Below, one piece after another: positions 18,030 to 26,737 of a stretch of 64,000 nt of DNA (the first letter of the stretch is position 1; each line of letters starts with the position of its first letter). The DNA comes from Streptomyces sp. Mut1 (GTDB lineage: Bacteria; Actinomycetota; Actinomycetes; Streptomycetales; Streptomycetaceae), in NCBI RefSeq assembly GCF_030719295.1, contig NZ_CP120997.1, positions 6,272,001-6,336,000 on the forward strand, given 5' to 3'. The position numbers were made by a program, and so were the translations under genes. The notes under the pieces are model-generated. The model was not told where the DNA came from. It was given only the letters and a program-made list of their open reading frames with translations, and did not search any database.

Positions 18030-20009
18030 GTGACACAGCCGCGCGAAGCGCGTCACGCACGGGCGGTGGTGGGCGACGGATGGGATCTGCTGACCCGCAT
18101 CGGCGGACCGCGTGACCTTGACCGGCTCACTTCCGAGCAGCTGGAGCAGCTCGCCGAAGAGATCCGGACCTTCCTCGTCGACGCCGTCTCCAAGACCGGC
18201 GGCCACCTCGGACCCAACCTCGGCGTGGTCGAACTGACCATCGCCCTGCACCGGGTCTTCGACTCGCCGAAGGACAAGGTCCTCTTCGACACCGGCCACC
18301 AGAGCTATGTGCACAAGCTCCTCACCGGCCGCCAGGACTTCACCAGGCTCAAGAGCAAGGGCGGCCTCTCCGGCTACCCCTCGCGCGCCGAGTCCGAGCA
18401 CGACGTCATCGAGAACTCGCACGCCTCCACCGTCCTCGGCTGGGCCGACGGCCTCGCCAAGGCCAACGAGGTACGCGGCAAGGACGACCACGTCGTCGCG
18501 GTCATCGGTGACGGAGCCCTCACCGGAGGCATGGCCTGGGAGGCGCTGAACAACATCGCCGCCGCCAAGGACCGCCCCCTCGTCATCGTCGTCAACGACA
18601 ACGAACGCTCCTACGCGCCCACCATCGGCGGCCTCGCCAACCACCTGGCGACCCTGCGCACCACCGACGGCTACGAGCGCTTCCTCGCCCGCGGCAAGGA
18701 CCTCCTGGAGCGCACCCCCGTCGTCGGCAAGCCGCTGTACGAGACGCTGCACGGCGCGAAGAAGGGCCTCAAGGACTTCATCGCCCCGCAGGGCATGTTC
18801 GAGGACCTCGGCCTGAAGTACGTCGGCCCGATCGACGGCCACGACATCGAGGCCCTGGAGTCCGCGCTCCAGCGGGCCAAGCGCTTCGGCGGCCCCGTCA
18901 TCGTGCACTGCCTCACCGAGAAGGGCCGCGGCTACACCCCCGCCCTGCTCGACGAGGCCGACCGCTTCCACGCCGTCGGCAAGATCCACCCCGACACCGG
19001 GCTGCCCGTCGCCACCTCCGGGCTCGACTGGACCTCTGTGTTCGGCGAGGAGATGGTCAAGCTCGGCCACGAGCGCGAGGACATCGTCGCGATCACCGCG
19101 GCCATGCTCCAGCCGGTCGGCCTGACCAAGTTCGAGAAGGAGTTCCCGGACCGGATCTACGACGTCGGTATCGCCGAGCAGCACGGCGCGGTCTCCGCGG
19201 CGGGCCTGGCCACCGGCGGCCTGCACCCCGTCTTCGCGGTGTACGCCACCTTCCTCAACCGGGCCTTCGACCAGGTCCTGATGGACGTCGCCCTGCACAA
19301 GTGCGGGGTCACCTTCGTCCTGGACCGGGCCGGGATCACCGGCACCGACGGCGCCTCCCACAACGGCATGTGGGACATGTCGATCCTCCAGTGCGTGCCC
19401 TCGCTCCGGATCGCCGCCCCCCGCGACGCCGACCAGGTCCGCGCCCAGCTGCGCGAGGCCGTCGAGGTGGACGACGCCCCGACCGTCGTCCGCTTCTCCA
19501 AGGGCGCGGTCGGCCCCTCGGTCAAGGCCGTCGGCACGGCAGGCGGCATGGACGTGCTCCGCGAGTCCGGCGCCGCCCGCCCGGACGTCCTGCTGGTCTC
19601 CATCGGCGCGCTCGCCCCGATGTGCCTGGAGATCGCCGGCCTGCTCGACGCCCAGGGCATCTCCACGACCGTCGTGGACCCGCGCTGGGTCAAGCCGGTG
19701 GACGAGGCCATGGCCCCGCTCGCCGCGCAGCACCGCGTCGTCGTCACCGTCGAGGACAACAGCAGGGCCGGCGGCGTCGGCTCAGCCGTCGCCCAGGCGC
19801 TGCGCGACGCGGACGTGGACGTGCCGCTGCGCGACTTCGGCATCCCGCCGGTCTTCCTCGACCACGCCTCCCGCAAGGAGGTCATGGCCGAGATCGGGCT
19901 GACCGCACCGGACATCGCCCGCCAGGTCACCGGTCTGGTCGCCAAGCTCGACGGCCGCTACGAGACGGACGCGGAGAGCCGCACGGTGGCGGAGCCCGTC
20001 CGGGACTGA
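18030..20009 (+). CDS. dxs: 1-deoxy-D-xylulose-5-phosphate synthase
   Basis: 659 residues from GTG 18030, with AAGGAGG 4 bases upstream. Dxs condenses pyruvate and glyceraldehyde 3-phosphate, using thiamine diphosphate, in the first step of the MEP isoprenoid pathway. Seen in the sequence: [16 protein letters not shown], the ThDP motif [32 protein letters not shown], the pyrimidine-domain glutamate region [19 protein letters not shown] and [20 protein letters not shown], and a transketolase C-terminal domain (DPRWVKPVD). Length is slightly above the usual 620-640 residues. The gene stands alone between two terminators. Confidence 0.95.
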   Translation: MTQPREARHARAVVGDGWDLLTRIGGPRDLDRLTSEQLEQLAEEIRTFLVDAVSKTGGHLGPNLGVVELTIALHRVFDSPKDKVLFDTGHQSYVHKLLTGRQDFTRLKSKGGLSGYPSRAESEHDVIENSHASTVLGWADGLAKANEVRGKDDHVVAVIGDGALTGGMAWEALNNIAAAKDRPLVIVVNDNERSYAPTIGGLANHLATLRTTDGYERFLARGKDLLERTPVVGKPLYETLHGAKKGLKDFIAPQGMFEDLGLKYVGPIDGHDIEALESALQRAKRFGGPVIVHCLTEKGRGYTPALLDEADRFHAVGKIHPDTGLPVATSGLDWTSVFGEEMVKLGHEREDIVAITAAMLQPVGLTKFEKEFPDRIYDVGIAEQHGAVSAAGLATGGLHPVFAVYATFLNRAFDQVLMDVALHKCGVTFVLDRAGITGTDGASHNGMWDMSILQCVPSLRIAAPRDADQVRAQLREAVEVDDAPTVVRFSKGAVGPSVKAVGTAGGMDVLRESGAARPDVLLVSIGALAPMCLEIAGLLDAQGISTTVVDPRWVKPVDEAMAPLAAQHRVVVTVEDNSRAGGVGSAVAQALRDADVDVPLRDFGIPPVFLDHASRKEVMAEIGLTAPDIARQVTGLVAKLDGRYETDAESRTVAEPVRD

Positions 20010-20028
20010 CCCGTACCCGAAGCTCGGC

Positions 20029-20079
20029 CGAACGGGCCGGTCGCACCACCCCGCGAGGGTGGTCCGACCGGCCCGTTCG
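20029..20079 (+). terminator. Terminator after dxs
   Basis: Arms of 15 bases (CGAACGGGCCGGTCG and its complement) enclose a further CCACCC/GGGTGG stem, making a long compound hairpin. Confidence 0.88.
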
Positions 20080-20171
20080 CGTGAAATACCGCCGGAACAG
20101 GCGTGCCGGGAGCAGGTGGGCCCTCGGGGTCCGAATCATGGCGTGCACGACGAGTGCGTGGAGGTACGCCG

Positions 20172-21677
20172 GTGAGCACGCAGCAGGACCTGCCCCCCAG
20201 CGGGAACAGGCTGTTCCGGACCAAGACGGTCGAACAGTCCATCCGCGACACCGAGGAGCCGGAGCACGCCCTCAAGAAGTCCCTCTCCGCGCTCGACCTC
20301 ACGGTCTTCGGAGTCGGCGTCATCATCGGCACCGGCATCTTCGTCCTCACCGGGAAGGTCGCCAAGGAGACGGCGGGCCCGGCCACCGCCATCGCCTTCG
20401 TCGTCGCCGGCGTCGTCTGCGCCCTGGCCGCCCTCTGCTACGCGGAGTTCGCCTCCACGGTGCCGGTGGCCGGCTCGGCGTACACCTTCTCCTACGCCTC
20501 GCTCGGCGAGCTGGTCGCCTGGATCATCGGCTGGGACCTGGTGCTGGAATTCGCGCTGGGCACGGCGGTGGTCGCGGTCGGCTGGTCCGGGTACGTCCGC
20601 TCGCTGCTGGACAACGCCGGCTGGCACCTGCCCGACGCGCTGTCCGGACCGGACGTGGCGGAAGGATTCGGCTTCGACATCCTCGCGTTCGTCCTGATCC
20701 TGATCCTGACCGTCATCCTGGTGCTGGGCATGAAGCTGTCCGCCCGGGTCACCACGGTGGTCGTCGCCGTGAAGATCGCCGTGGTCCTGATCGTCATCAT
20801 CGCCGGCCTGTTCTTCATCGACACCGCGAACTACTCGCCGTTCATCCCCGAGGCCCAGCCGCAGCCCTCCGGATCGGGGCTCGACGCCCCGCTGGTCCAG
20901 CTGATCTTCGGCTACGCCCCGACGAACTTCGGCGTCATGGGCATCTTCACCGCCGCCTCCGTCGTCTTCTTCGCCTTCATCGGCTTCGACGTCGTGGCCA
21001 CGGCCGCGGAGGAGACGAAGCTCCCGCAGCGCGACATGCCGCGCGGCATCATGGCCTCGCTGTTCATCTGCACCGCGCTCTACGTCGCCGTGTCGATCGT
21101 CGTCACCGGCATGCAGCACTACACCGAGCTGTCCGTCAGCGCCCCGCTGGCCGACGCCTTCAAGGCCGTCGGGCACCCCTTCTACGCGGGCGTCATCAGC
21201 TTCGGCGCTGCGGTCGGCCTGACCACGGTCTGCATGATCCTGCTGCTCGGCCAGACCCGGGTGTTCTTCGCGATGAGCCGCGACGGGCTGCTCCCGAGGT
21301 TCTTCTCCAAGACGCACCCGCGCTTTCGCACCCCGTACCGCCCGACCATCCTGCTCGGCGTGCTCATCGCCGTCGTCGCCGGTCTGACCAGCATCAACGA
21401 GCTGGCGACGCTGGTGAACATCGGCACCCTCTTCGCCTTCGTGGTCGTCGCGCTCGGCGTCATCGTGCTGCGCCGCACCCGCCCGGACCTGCACCGGGCC
21501 TTCCGTACCCCGTGGGTGCCGCTGATCCCCATCCTGTCGGTGGCCGCCTCGGTATGGCTGATGCTCAACCTGCCGGCCGAGACCTGGCTGCGGTTCGCGG
21601 TCTGGATGGTGATCGGCGTGATCATCTACTTCACGTACGGCCGCAAGCACAGCCGGGTGAGCCGCACCCGCGCGTGA
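20172..21677 (+). CDS. APC-superfamily amino acid permease (cationic amino acid transporter type)
   Basis: 501 residues from GTG 20172, with GGAGGT 6 bases upstream. The sequence has twelve or more membrane helices. The substrate-site glycines in GVGVIIGTGIFVLTG (helix 1) and the segment FFAFIGFDVVATAAEETKLPQRDMPRGI mark the cationic amino acid transporter (CAT/YfnA) group of the APC superfamily. Substrate cannot be fixed by reading; these proteins take arginine, lysine or neutral amino acids. The gene follows the dxs terminator and converges on the small NYN gene. Confidence 0.88.
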   Translation: MSTQQDLPPSGNRLFRTKTVEQSIRDTEEPEHALKKSLSALDLTVFGVGVIIGTGIFVLTGKVAKETAGPATAIAFVVAGVVCALAALCYAEFASTVPVAGSAYTFSYASLGELVAWIIGWDLVLEFALGTAVVAVGWSGYVRSLLDNAGWHLPDALSGPDVAEGFGFDILAFVLILILTVILVLGMKLSARVTTVVVAVKIAVVLIVIIAGLFFIDTANYSPFIPEAQPQPSGSGLDAPLVQLIFGYAPTNFGVMGIFTAASVVFFAFIGFDVVATAAEETKLPQRDMPRGIMASLFICTALYVAVSIVVTGMQHYTELSVSAPLADAFKAVGHPFYAGVISFGAAVGLTTVCMILLLGQTRVFFAMSRDGLLPRFFSKTHPRFRTPYRPTILLGVLIAVVAGLTSINELATLVNIGTLFAFVVVALGVIVLRRTRPDLHRAFRTPWVPLIPILSVAASVWLMLNLPAETWLRFAVWMVIGVIIYFTYGRKHSRVSRTRA

Positions 21678-21686
21678 CCTCCTGCG

Positions 21687-22082
21687 TCACCGTGCGGGCC
21701 GTACCGTACGCGGGCCCGCGCACCGGGCCCCGTACGCCTCGACCCGGCGCCGCAGCTCGCGGTCGGCGGTGACGACGAGGCAGGGCCGCGGCGGCGACTG
21801 CGCCGCGGCCTCGGCCGCCAGTTCGGTGATCCGGTCGTCACCGCTGCCCGGCGCCGCCTCCACCCGTACCTCCGGCACCGGAGCGACGTCCCGGGCGCGC
21901 CCCTCGACCACCAGGACCAGGTCGACGGGGCCGGGCAGACCGGGCAGGCCGTCGGCGGCGTAGCGGACCAGCGCGTCCCGCAGCCGCTCGGCCGCGGCCC
22001 GCCGGTCCCGCCACCAGCCGTCCGGGACGGAGCCGACCACATTGGCGGCGTCGATGATCACCAGGGCGTGTGGGGCGGACAT
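21687..22082 (-). CDS. NYN/PIN-like domain protein (putative RNase)
   Basis: 131 residues from ATG 22080-22082. The N-terminus reads ALVIIDAANVVGS, the D-x-x-N start of a NYN (PIN-like, YacP-related) nuclease fold. Later acidic segments are GSGDDRITELAAEA and LVVTADRELRRRVEAYGA, which supply the other acidic metal ligands expected. It should be a small cytoplasmic metal-dependent RNase, possibly in RNA quality control. In Streptomyces such proteins are sometimes labelled NTP pyrophosphohydrolase, which the sequence does not support. Confidence 0.75.
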   Translation of the reverse strand: MSAPHALVIIDAANVVGSVPDGWWRDRRAAAERLRDALVRYAADGLPGLPGPVDLVLVVEGRARDVAPVPEVRVEAAPGSGDDRITELAAEAAAQSPPRPCLVVTADRELRRRVEAYGARCAGPRTVRPAR

Positions 22083-22268
22083 GCCGCAAGGGTGTCATGG
22101 GAGGCCGCCCCGGCGTACGGTGCTGAGTCCCGTGATGCGGGCCGGTAGCGGCGATTCCGCGGGTTCGAACGGTGATTCTATGATGGGTGCTCCCCGTCTT
22201 CCGGGTGCCGGTCGTGACACAAAGCCGCAGATCGGGAGCGGACCATCACGGAAGGATGACCTCACGAC

Positions 22269-23393
22269 ATGCGAGTCAGGTCGAGACGTTCCCAGGGGAG
22301 CACCTCGGGAAAGGGCGAGGGCGCCCTGTGCGACGTCGAAAGCGCCGAGGGGCCTGCCGGGACCCCGGTCGGCGGACGCTGGCTCGTGCGTGGCAAGGAC
22401 GGCAGGCTCACCGCCTACGCCCGCAACGAGGACGGGGTCCTGCGCTGGACCGAGGAGCGCCCGGGAGGACCCCGCTGGCAGGGCCCCGAGTTCTTCCCGG
22501 TCGCGGACCTGAACCATCTCTCCGTCGCCCAGGGCGCGGACGGCTATGTGCACTTCGTCGGGCGGCGGTCGGTGTCCGGCGAGGAGGGCCCGCAGGTCGA
22601 CCTCGTGTACGCCGTCCAGTACCAGACGGGCCGCCCGGTCACGGCGTGGCGCTCGCTGGGCAACCCGTACAAGGACGCCGAGCGGGCCGCCCGCATCGGC
22701 CCTCCGGCGGCCGGCGTCGCCTCCTCCGGCGCGGTCCACGTCTTCGTCCGCAACGCCAACGGCGGGATGATGCTGCGCCGCGAGGGCAAGAACGGCAAGT
22801 GGGAGGGGTGGAAGGACCTGCGGGGCACCCTGGGCAAGGAGACGATGGCTGTCGCGGTCGCCGGGTCCGGACGCTTCGAGCTTCTCGTCCCCGGCGCAGG
22901 CAAGGCCATGAGGTGGGCGCAGAACGAACCGGGCGGCGCCTTCGAGAAGCTTCCCAACCTGAACGTCAAGATCGCCGGCGGGGCGGTGAGCGTCCTGGAG
23001 ACCGCTCCCGACCGCAACACCTACTACTGGACCGACGCCGCCGCCGGCACCCTCACCGCCAACCGCCTGGACACCCCGGCCGTCACGATCGGTGACACCC
23101 CGGCCGAGGGCCCGGTCGCCGCGCTCCGCGCCGAGCTGGACGACTACGACTGCACGGTGCTCGCCCACCGCGACCGCGACGGCCGGGTGATGCTCGCGGC
23201 CTGCGGAACGGAGAACGAGAGCGGCGGGCTCTGGTGGGCGGCGACGGGCGAACGGACCGCCACGGCCCCGGCGCTGGCGCTCGACGCGAACGGCCGCGTG
23301 GTGCTCGCGGTGATCGGGGTGCGCGGCGGTCTCTACGTGGCCCGGCAGAACGACGAACCCGGCCTGGCGCTGGGGCCGGCCCAGCGGGTGTGA
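22269..23393 (+). CDS. PLL-like beta-propeller protein, single domain
   Basis: 374 residues from ATG 22269; GAAGGA lies 11 bases upstream. No signal peptide is evident. The protein is built of repeating beta blades (GRWLVRGKDGRLTAYARNEDGVLRWTEE, GYVHFVGRR, AVHVFVRNANGGMMLRREG, GKWEGWKDLRG), the pattern of the PLL/tachylectin-like propellers that bind fucose or other sugars in bacterial lectins. It is a paralogue of the C-terminal part of the protein at 24933-26531, with closely similar blades. The LCP gene lies between them on the other strand. A role in binding surface glycans is inference. Confidence 0.7.
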   Translation: MRVRSRRSQGSTSGKGEGALCDVESAEGPAGTPVGGRWLVRGKDGRLTAYARNEDGVLRWTEERPGGPRWQGPEFFPVADLNHLSVAQGADGYVHFVGRRSVSGEEGPQVDLVYAVQYQTGRPVTAWRSLGNPYKDAERAARIGPPAAGVASSGAVHVFVRNANGGMMLRREGKNGKWEGWKDLRGTLGKETMAVAVAGSGRFELLVPGAGKAMRWAQNEPGGAFEKLPNLNVKIAGGAVSVLETAPDRNTYYWTDAAAGTLTANRLDTPAVTIGDTPAEGPVAALRAELDDYDCTVLAHRDRDGRVMLAACGTENESGGLWWAATGERTATAPALALDANGRVVLAVIGVRGGLYVARQNDEPGLALGPAQRV

Positions 23394-23414
23394 GTCCCGG
23401 CGCGTCCCTGAGGG

Positions 23415-23504
23415 GCGGCCGTGGGACCGGAAGCGGCCGTGGAACGGGAAGCGGCCGTGGAACCGGAAGCGGCTGCGGGACCGGAAGCGGCCGTGGAACC
23501 GGGA
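23415..23504 (+). repeat. Five tandem 18-bp repeats
   Basis: Units start at 23415, 23433, 23451, 23469 and 23487; the consensus is GCGGCCGTGGAACCGGAA. Units differ at one to four positions. The last unit forms the left arm of the following terminator, so the array may have grown by slippage from one hairpin arm. Confidence 0.85.
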
Positions 23505-23521
23505 GGGTTCCACGGCCGCTT
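23485..23521. terminator. Bidirectional terminator at the repeat edge
   Basis: 16-bp perfect inverted repeat (arm AAGCGGCCGTGGAACC) with a 5-base loop, between the convergent PLL and LCP genes. Confidence 0.85.
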
Positions 23522-23535
23522 GCCGTGATGTCCGG

Positions 23536-24633
23536 TCAGCCACCCGTGGCGGGCGACTTCTTGGCCGACTCGGGGATGGCGGCGTCCTCGCGGATCGACT
23601 TCCACAGCGTCTTGGCCTGCGGCTCGGCGGCCACGACCCGGTTGGGGTCGACCTTGTCGTAGGCCACGGGGAGCATGATCGTCTCCATCGTGTCCGGGTC
23701 GACCCCGTTCATCGAACGGGCGAACTGCGTGAGGGACTTGAGGGAGGCCAGGCCCTCGTCGGTGGTCAGAGACTTGGTGGCCGAGTTGGCGACCTTGTAC
23801 GCGCTCGTCGGACTGCCCAGCAGGTCCTGCTTCTTGACCTCGCTGAGGAGGGCCATGAGGAACTGCTGCTGGAGCCCGATGCGGCCGAGGTCGCTGCCGT
23901 CGCCGACGCTGTAACGGGTGCGGACGAAGGCCAGGGACTCGGTGCCGTTGAGCCGCTGCGGTCCGGCGGCCAGGTCGAGTCCGGACTTCTTGTCGTGGAT
24001 GTCCTCCTTGACGTCGACGGTCACACCGCCGATGGCGTCCACGAGGTCCTTGAACCCGGCGAAGTTGATCTCCAGGTAGTGGTCGATGCGCACACCGGAC
24101 ATCTTCTCGACCGTCTTGACCACGCAGGCCGGACCGACCTGTGAGTAGACGGAGTTGAACATCACACGGTCCTTGCCGTCGACCGTCGAGCCGTCGGCCT
24201 TGGCGCAGTCGGGCCGGGTCACCAGGGTGTCGCGCGGGATGGACACGGCGACGGCCTTGCTGCGGCCCTCGGGGATGTGCACGACCAGCGCGGTGTCCGA
24301 CCGGGCCCCGCTGACCCCGACGCCGCCGCCCAGCTCCTTGTTCTCCGCGCCGGCCCGCGAGTCCGAGCCGAGGACCAGGAGGTTCTGCCCGCTGGTGGGG
24401 AGCTTCTCGGGGCGGTCCTCGCCCAGGGCCTTGTCGATGTCGACGCCCTTGATGTTCCCGTCGAGGCTGCTGTAGAGCCAGTAGGCCGTTCCGCCGGCGG
24501 CGACGACGAGCACCAGGACCGACAGCAGGACGGCCCGGCGTATGCGCTGGCCCCGTGTCCGAACGCGCTTGCGCCCGCGGCGGGGTTTCTCCGGGGAACT
24601 CCCCGGGCCGGGGGTGGTGGCGTCTTGGGTCAT
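23536..24633 (-). CDS. LytR-CpsA-Psr (LCP) family wall-polymer transferase
   Basis: 365 residues from ATG 24631-24633. A basic cytoplasmic N-terminus (about 32 residues) precedes one membrane helix (AVLLSVLVLVVAAGGTAYWLY); the rest is outside. LCP motifs are present: NLLVLGSDSRAG, RSDTALVVHIPEGRSKAVAVSIPRDTLV with the conserved Arg and Asp pair, NSVYSQVGPACVVKTVEKMSGVRIDHYLEINFAGFKDLVDAIGGV, and AFVRTRYSVGDGSDLGRIGLQQQFL. LCP proteins transfer teichoic acids or other glycopolymers from a lipid carrier to peptidoglycan. It fits the wall-polymer genes from 26.7 kb on. Confidence 0.92.
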   Translation of the reverse strand: MTQDATTPGPGSSPEKPRRGRKRVRTRGQRIRRAVLLSVLVLVVAAGGTAYWLYSSLDGNIKGVDIDKALGEDRPEKLPTSGQNLLVLGSDSRAGAENKELGGGVGVSGARSDTALVVHIPEGRSKAVAVSIPRDTLVTRPDCAKADGSTVDGKDRVMFNSVYSQVGPACVVKTVEKMSGVRIDHYLEINFAGFKDLVDAIGGVTVDVKEDIHDKKSGLDLAAGPQRLNGTESLAFVRTRYSVGDGSDLGRIGLQQQFLMALLSEVKKQDLLGSPTSAYKVANSATKSLTTDEGLASLKSLTQFARSMNGVDPDTMETIMLPVAYDKVDPNRVVAAEPQAKTLWKSIREDAAIPESAKKSPATGG

Positions 24634-24795
24634 CCTGAGTGAGTCCTCACAACTTGTGGCCTGGTCAGGGCGCAGGTGATGGGGGTGGGACTCGGGTGGG
24701 GGGTGGAGCCGGTCCGCGTTTTCCCGGGATGAGCACTATAAGCAGTCGATCAGGTGTACGTACGAAGGCTGTGGCGCAACTGTGACAGAACGGAA

Positions 24796-24825
24796 TTGAT
24801 CATGTCTGTCCGGGTCCGGTAGATA
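24796..24825 (+). promoter_or_regulatory. Candidate promoter for PIG-L/PLL gene
   Basis: TTGATC (24796-24801), an 18-base spacer and TAGATA (24820-24825), about 108 bases before the start codon at 24933. The region 24634-24932 is otherwise empty and visibly AT-richer than its surroundings. Confidence 0.45.
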
Positions 24826-24932
24826 CCTGAGCGCAATGGGCTGATTTCCTGACCGGAAGCGACAGTGCATATCTTCTTGGAAGCCGGGACGTCCATCGCG
24901 CCCGGTTCCACACACGAGGGGGGTCGGGGCGC

Positions 24933-26531
24933 ATGGCACGCAGAGGGGAGCGCCGGCCGGAGCGCGGCAGGCGGGTGCCGGGCCGTTCCGGTGCGTCGGC
25001 GAGTGGGGCGGGGGGTGTGGCGATCGTGGTCGCGACACCGGGGGACGCCCCGGCCCTGCTGGCACTTCAGGAGAGCGGCTCGCAGGTCGACATCGTCTGC
25101 GCCCAGCCGGGCACGCCCGACGAACGGGCGGCGTTCGACCGGGCCGTCGCCGACTGCGCGGCCCGCGGTGTCCGGGTGGCGGGAGAGCCCTGGGTCATCG
25201 ACGCCGAGCCGGGGAAGATCACCGCGCTGGTGCTCGACGCCCTGCGTGAGCTGCGGCCGCTGCGGGTCGCCACCCTGGACCCGGACCCGGAGCACACCTC
25301 GATCGACCGGGAGGCCAACCGGCCGGTCGTCACCGAGCCGCCGCTGCGCGGCAGTGTGGCGCGCGCCACAGTCGCCGCCGCCCGCACGTACCAGCGGGAG
25401 TGCGGCTCACCGGTGTTCGTGCGGTGCCATCGCGCGGGTGCGGACCCGCGGCTGGGCGCACGGGGTGCCGCGCGTCATCCGCTGCCGCTGCGCTGGCTCG
25501 TCAGGGGCGTGGACGGCCGGCTCTCCGCCTACCTCCCGTCGGCGGCCGGGGTGCTGCGCTGGACCGAGCGGCGGGCGGGCGGGGACGAGTGGAGCGGGCC
25601 CGAGCTGCTCGAAGGGCCCGACCTGCTGCCGGGGCTCGAAGTGGTCCAGGACGCCCAGGGCTACGTGCACCTCTTCGGCCTGCGCCGCAGGAAGCGCGCG
25701 GACGGCAAGGACTACGTCGACGTGGTCCACACCACCCAGTACCAGAGCGGGCGCCCCATCGGGCCCTGGCACCCGGTGGGCAACCCGCACGGCAACGACC
25801 GGGCCAAGGGCCGTGAGGCCGGCTTCCCCGCCGCGGCCTTCGACGCCAAGGGCAACCTGCACGTCTTCGTACGGAACATCGGCCACAGCATCAGCACGCG
25901 GCGGCAGGCGCCGGACGGCCGGTGGAGCGGCTGGCAGCATCTGCGCGGCGCCACCGTGGCCGACGAGCTGGTCGCGCTGACCGCCGCCTCGGGGACGCCC
26001 GAGGTGTGGGCCAGGACCAGGGACGCGGCGGCCGCGATCCGCTGGCACCGCGAGACGCCCTCCGGCGACTGGGCGCTGGACACCACGGCCGGCGTCAGCC
26101 CCGCCCCCGGCACCCTGTCGGCGGCCCCCGAGGCGGGGACGGTGCGCTACCGCTACTCCGGGAGCAACGAGGTCTGCGTGCAGGTCCCGGGCGCCGGTGC
26201 GGTGAGCTTGGGCGGCCCGGAGGGCACCGGGGCGGTGGCCGCGGCCGCCGGGGTCGGCATCCAGGGCTGGGGCTGCACGGTGCTGGTGCGTTCCGGGGAG
26301 TCGGGGGCGTGCTGTGTCGGGGCGCACGCGGACGGGCGGCCGGAGAGCGGAGTGTGGTGGTTCGACGCCGGGGAAGCCTCGGTGGTGCCGCCGGCCGTGG
26401 CGGTGGACGGCCTGGGCCGGGCGGTCCTCGCGCTGCTGGGGGACGACGGTGTGCTGCGGCTCGCACGTCAGGAGCAGGGGGCGAGCGGTCTCGCCTTCAC
26501 CCCCTGGGTCAGGGTGGGGTCCGAAACCTGA
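24933..26531 (+). CDS. Degenerate PIG-L-like domain fused to PLL-like propeller
   Basis: 532 residues from ATG 24933. After a basic start, residues about 28-165 have the layout of a PIG-L (LmbE-like) deacetylase: GVAIVVATPGDAPALLALQESG, RAAFDRAVADCAARGVRVAG, LDALRELRPLRVATLDPDPEH, then an Ala-rich helix. The metal motif AHPDDE of active enzymes is replaced by ATPGDAP, and the later HxDH motif is not intact, so the domain is probably not a zinc deacetylase. Residues about 185-532 are PLL-like blades (LRWLVRGVDGRLSAYLPSAAGVLRWTERR) close to those of the 22269-23393 protein. No signal peptide is obvious. Function unknown; a glycan-sensing or scaffold role is inference. Confidence 0.7.
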   Translation: MARRGERRPERGRRVPGRSGASASGAGGVAIVVATPGDAPALLALQESGSQVDIVCAQPGTPDERAAFDRAVADCAARGVRVAGEPWVIDAEPGKITALVLDALRELRPLRVATLDPDPEHTSIDREANRPVVTEPPLRGSVARATVAAARTYQRECGSPVFVRCHRAGADPRLGARGAARHPLPLRWLVRGVDGRLSAYLPSAAGVLRWTERRAGGDEWSGPELLEGPDLLPGLEVVQDAQGYVHLFGLRRRKRADGKDYVDVVHTTQYQSGRPIGPWHPVGNPHGNDRAKGREAGFPAAAFDAKGNLHVFVRNIGHSISTRRQAPDGRWSGWQHLRGATVADELVALTAASGTPEVWARTRDAAAAIRWHRETPSGDWALDTTAGVSPAPGTLSAAPEAGTVRYRYSGSNEVCVQVPGAGAVSLGGPEGTGAVAAAAGVGIQGWGCTVLVRSGESGACCVGAHADGRPESGVWWFDAGEASVVPPAVAVDGLGRAVLALLGDDGVLRLARQEQGASGLAFTPWVRVGSET

Positions 26532-26573
26532 CCTCTGCCCGGAAGGTGGCCGCGTGCACGTACGTGACCGCTT

Positions 26574-26620
26574 TTGACAGTTTCTAGTTTGACCTTGATC
26601 TTGATAGGGTCTCGTCCTGT
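26574..26620 (+). promoter_or_regulatory. AT-rich candidate promoter region for CDP-alcohol transferase operon
   Basis: TTGACA (26574-26579) begins an AT-rich stretch with a second TTGACC 14 bases later and TTGATAGGGT near 26601. No -10 box has ideal spacing, so only the region is marked. It precedes the start at 26738 by about 120 bases. Confidence 0.3.
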
Positions 26621-26737
26621 CTTTATGTGGATCACAGGTGAAGCTCCTGTGTCCATTATGTGAACGCCCCTTGATTGCGACTTCTTGCAGGCCGATGGGG
26701 CCGCGTTACCCACGTGAGTCGTGTTGTCTGAGGGGTT

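Noticed and set aside
23415..23504. CRISPR array
   Set aside because: The units are contiguous 18-bp tandem repeats without unique spacers, and no cas genes are present.
24634..24932. Small gene in the gap upstream of the PIG-L/PLL gene
   Set aside because: No frame with a ribosome site and biased codons was found. The stretch is better explained as promoter DNA.
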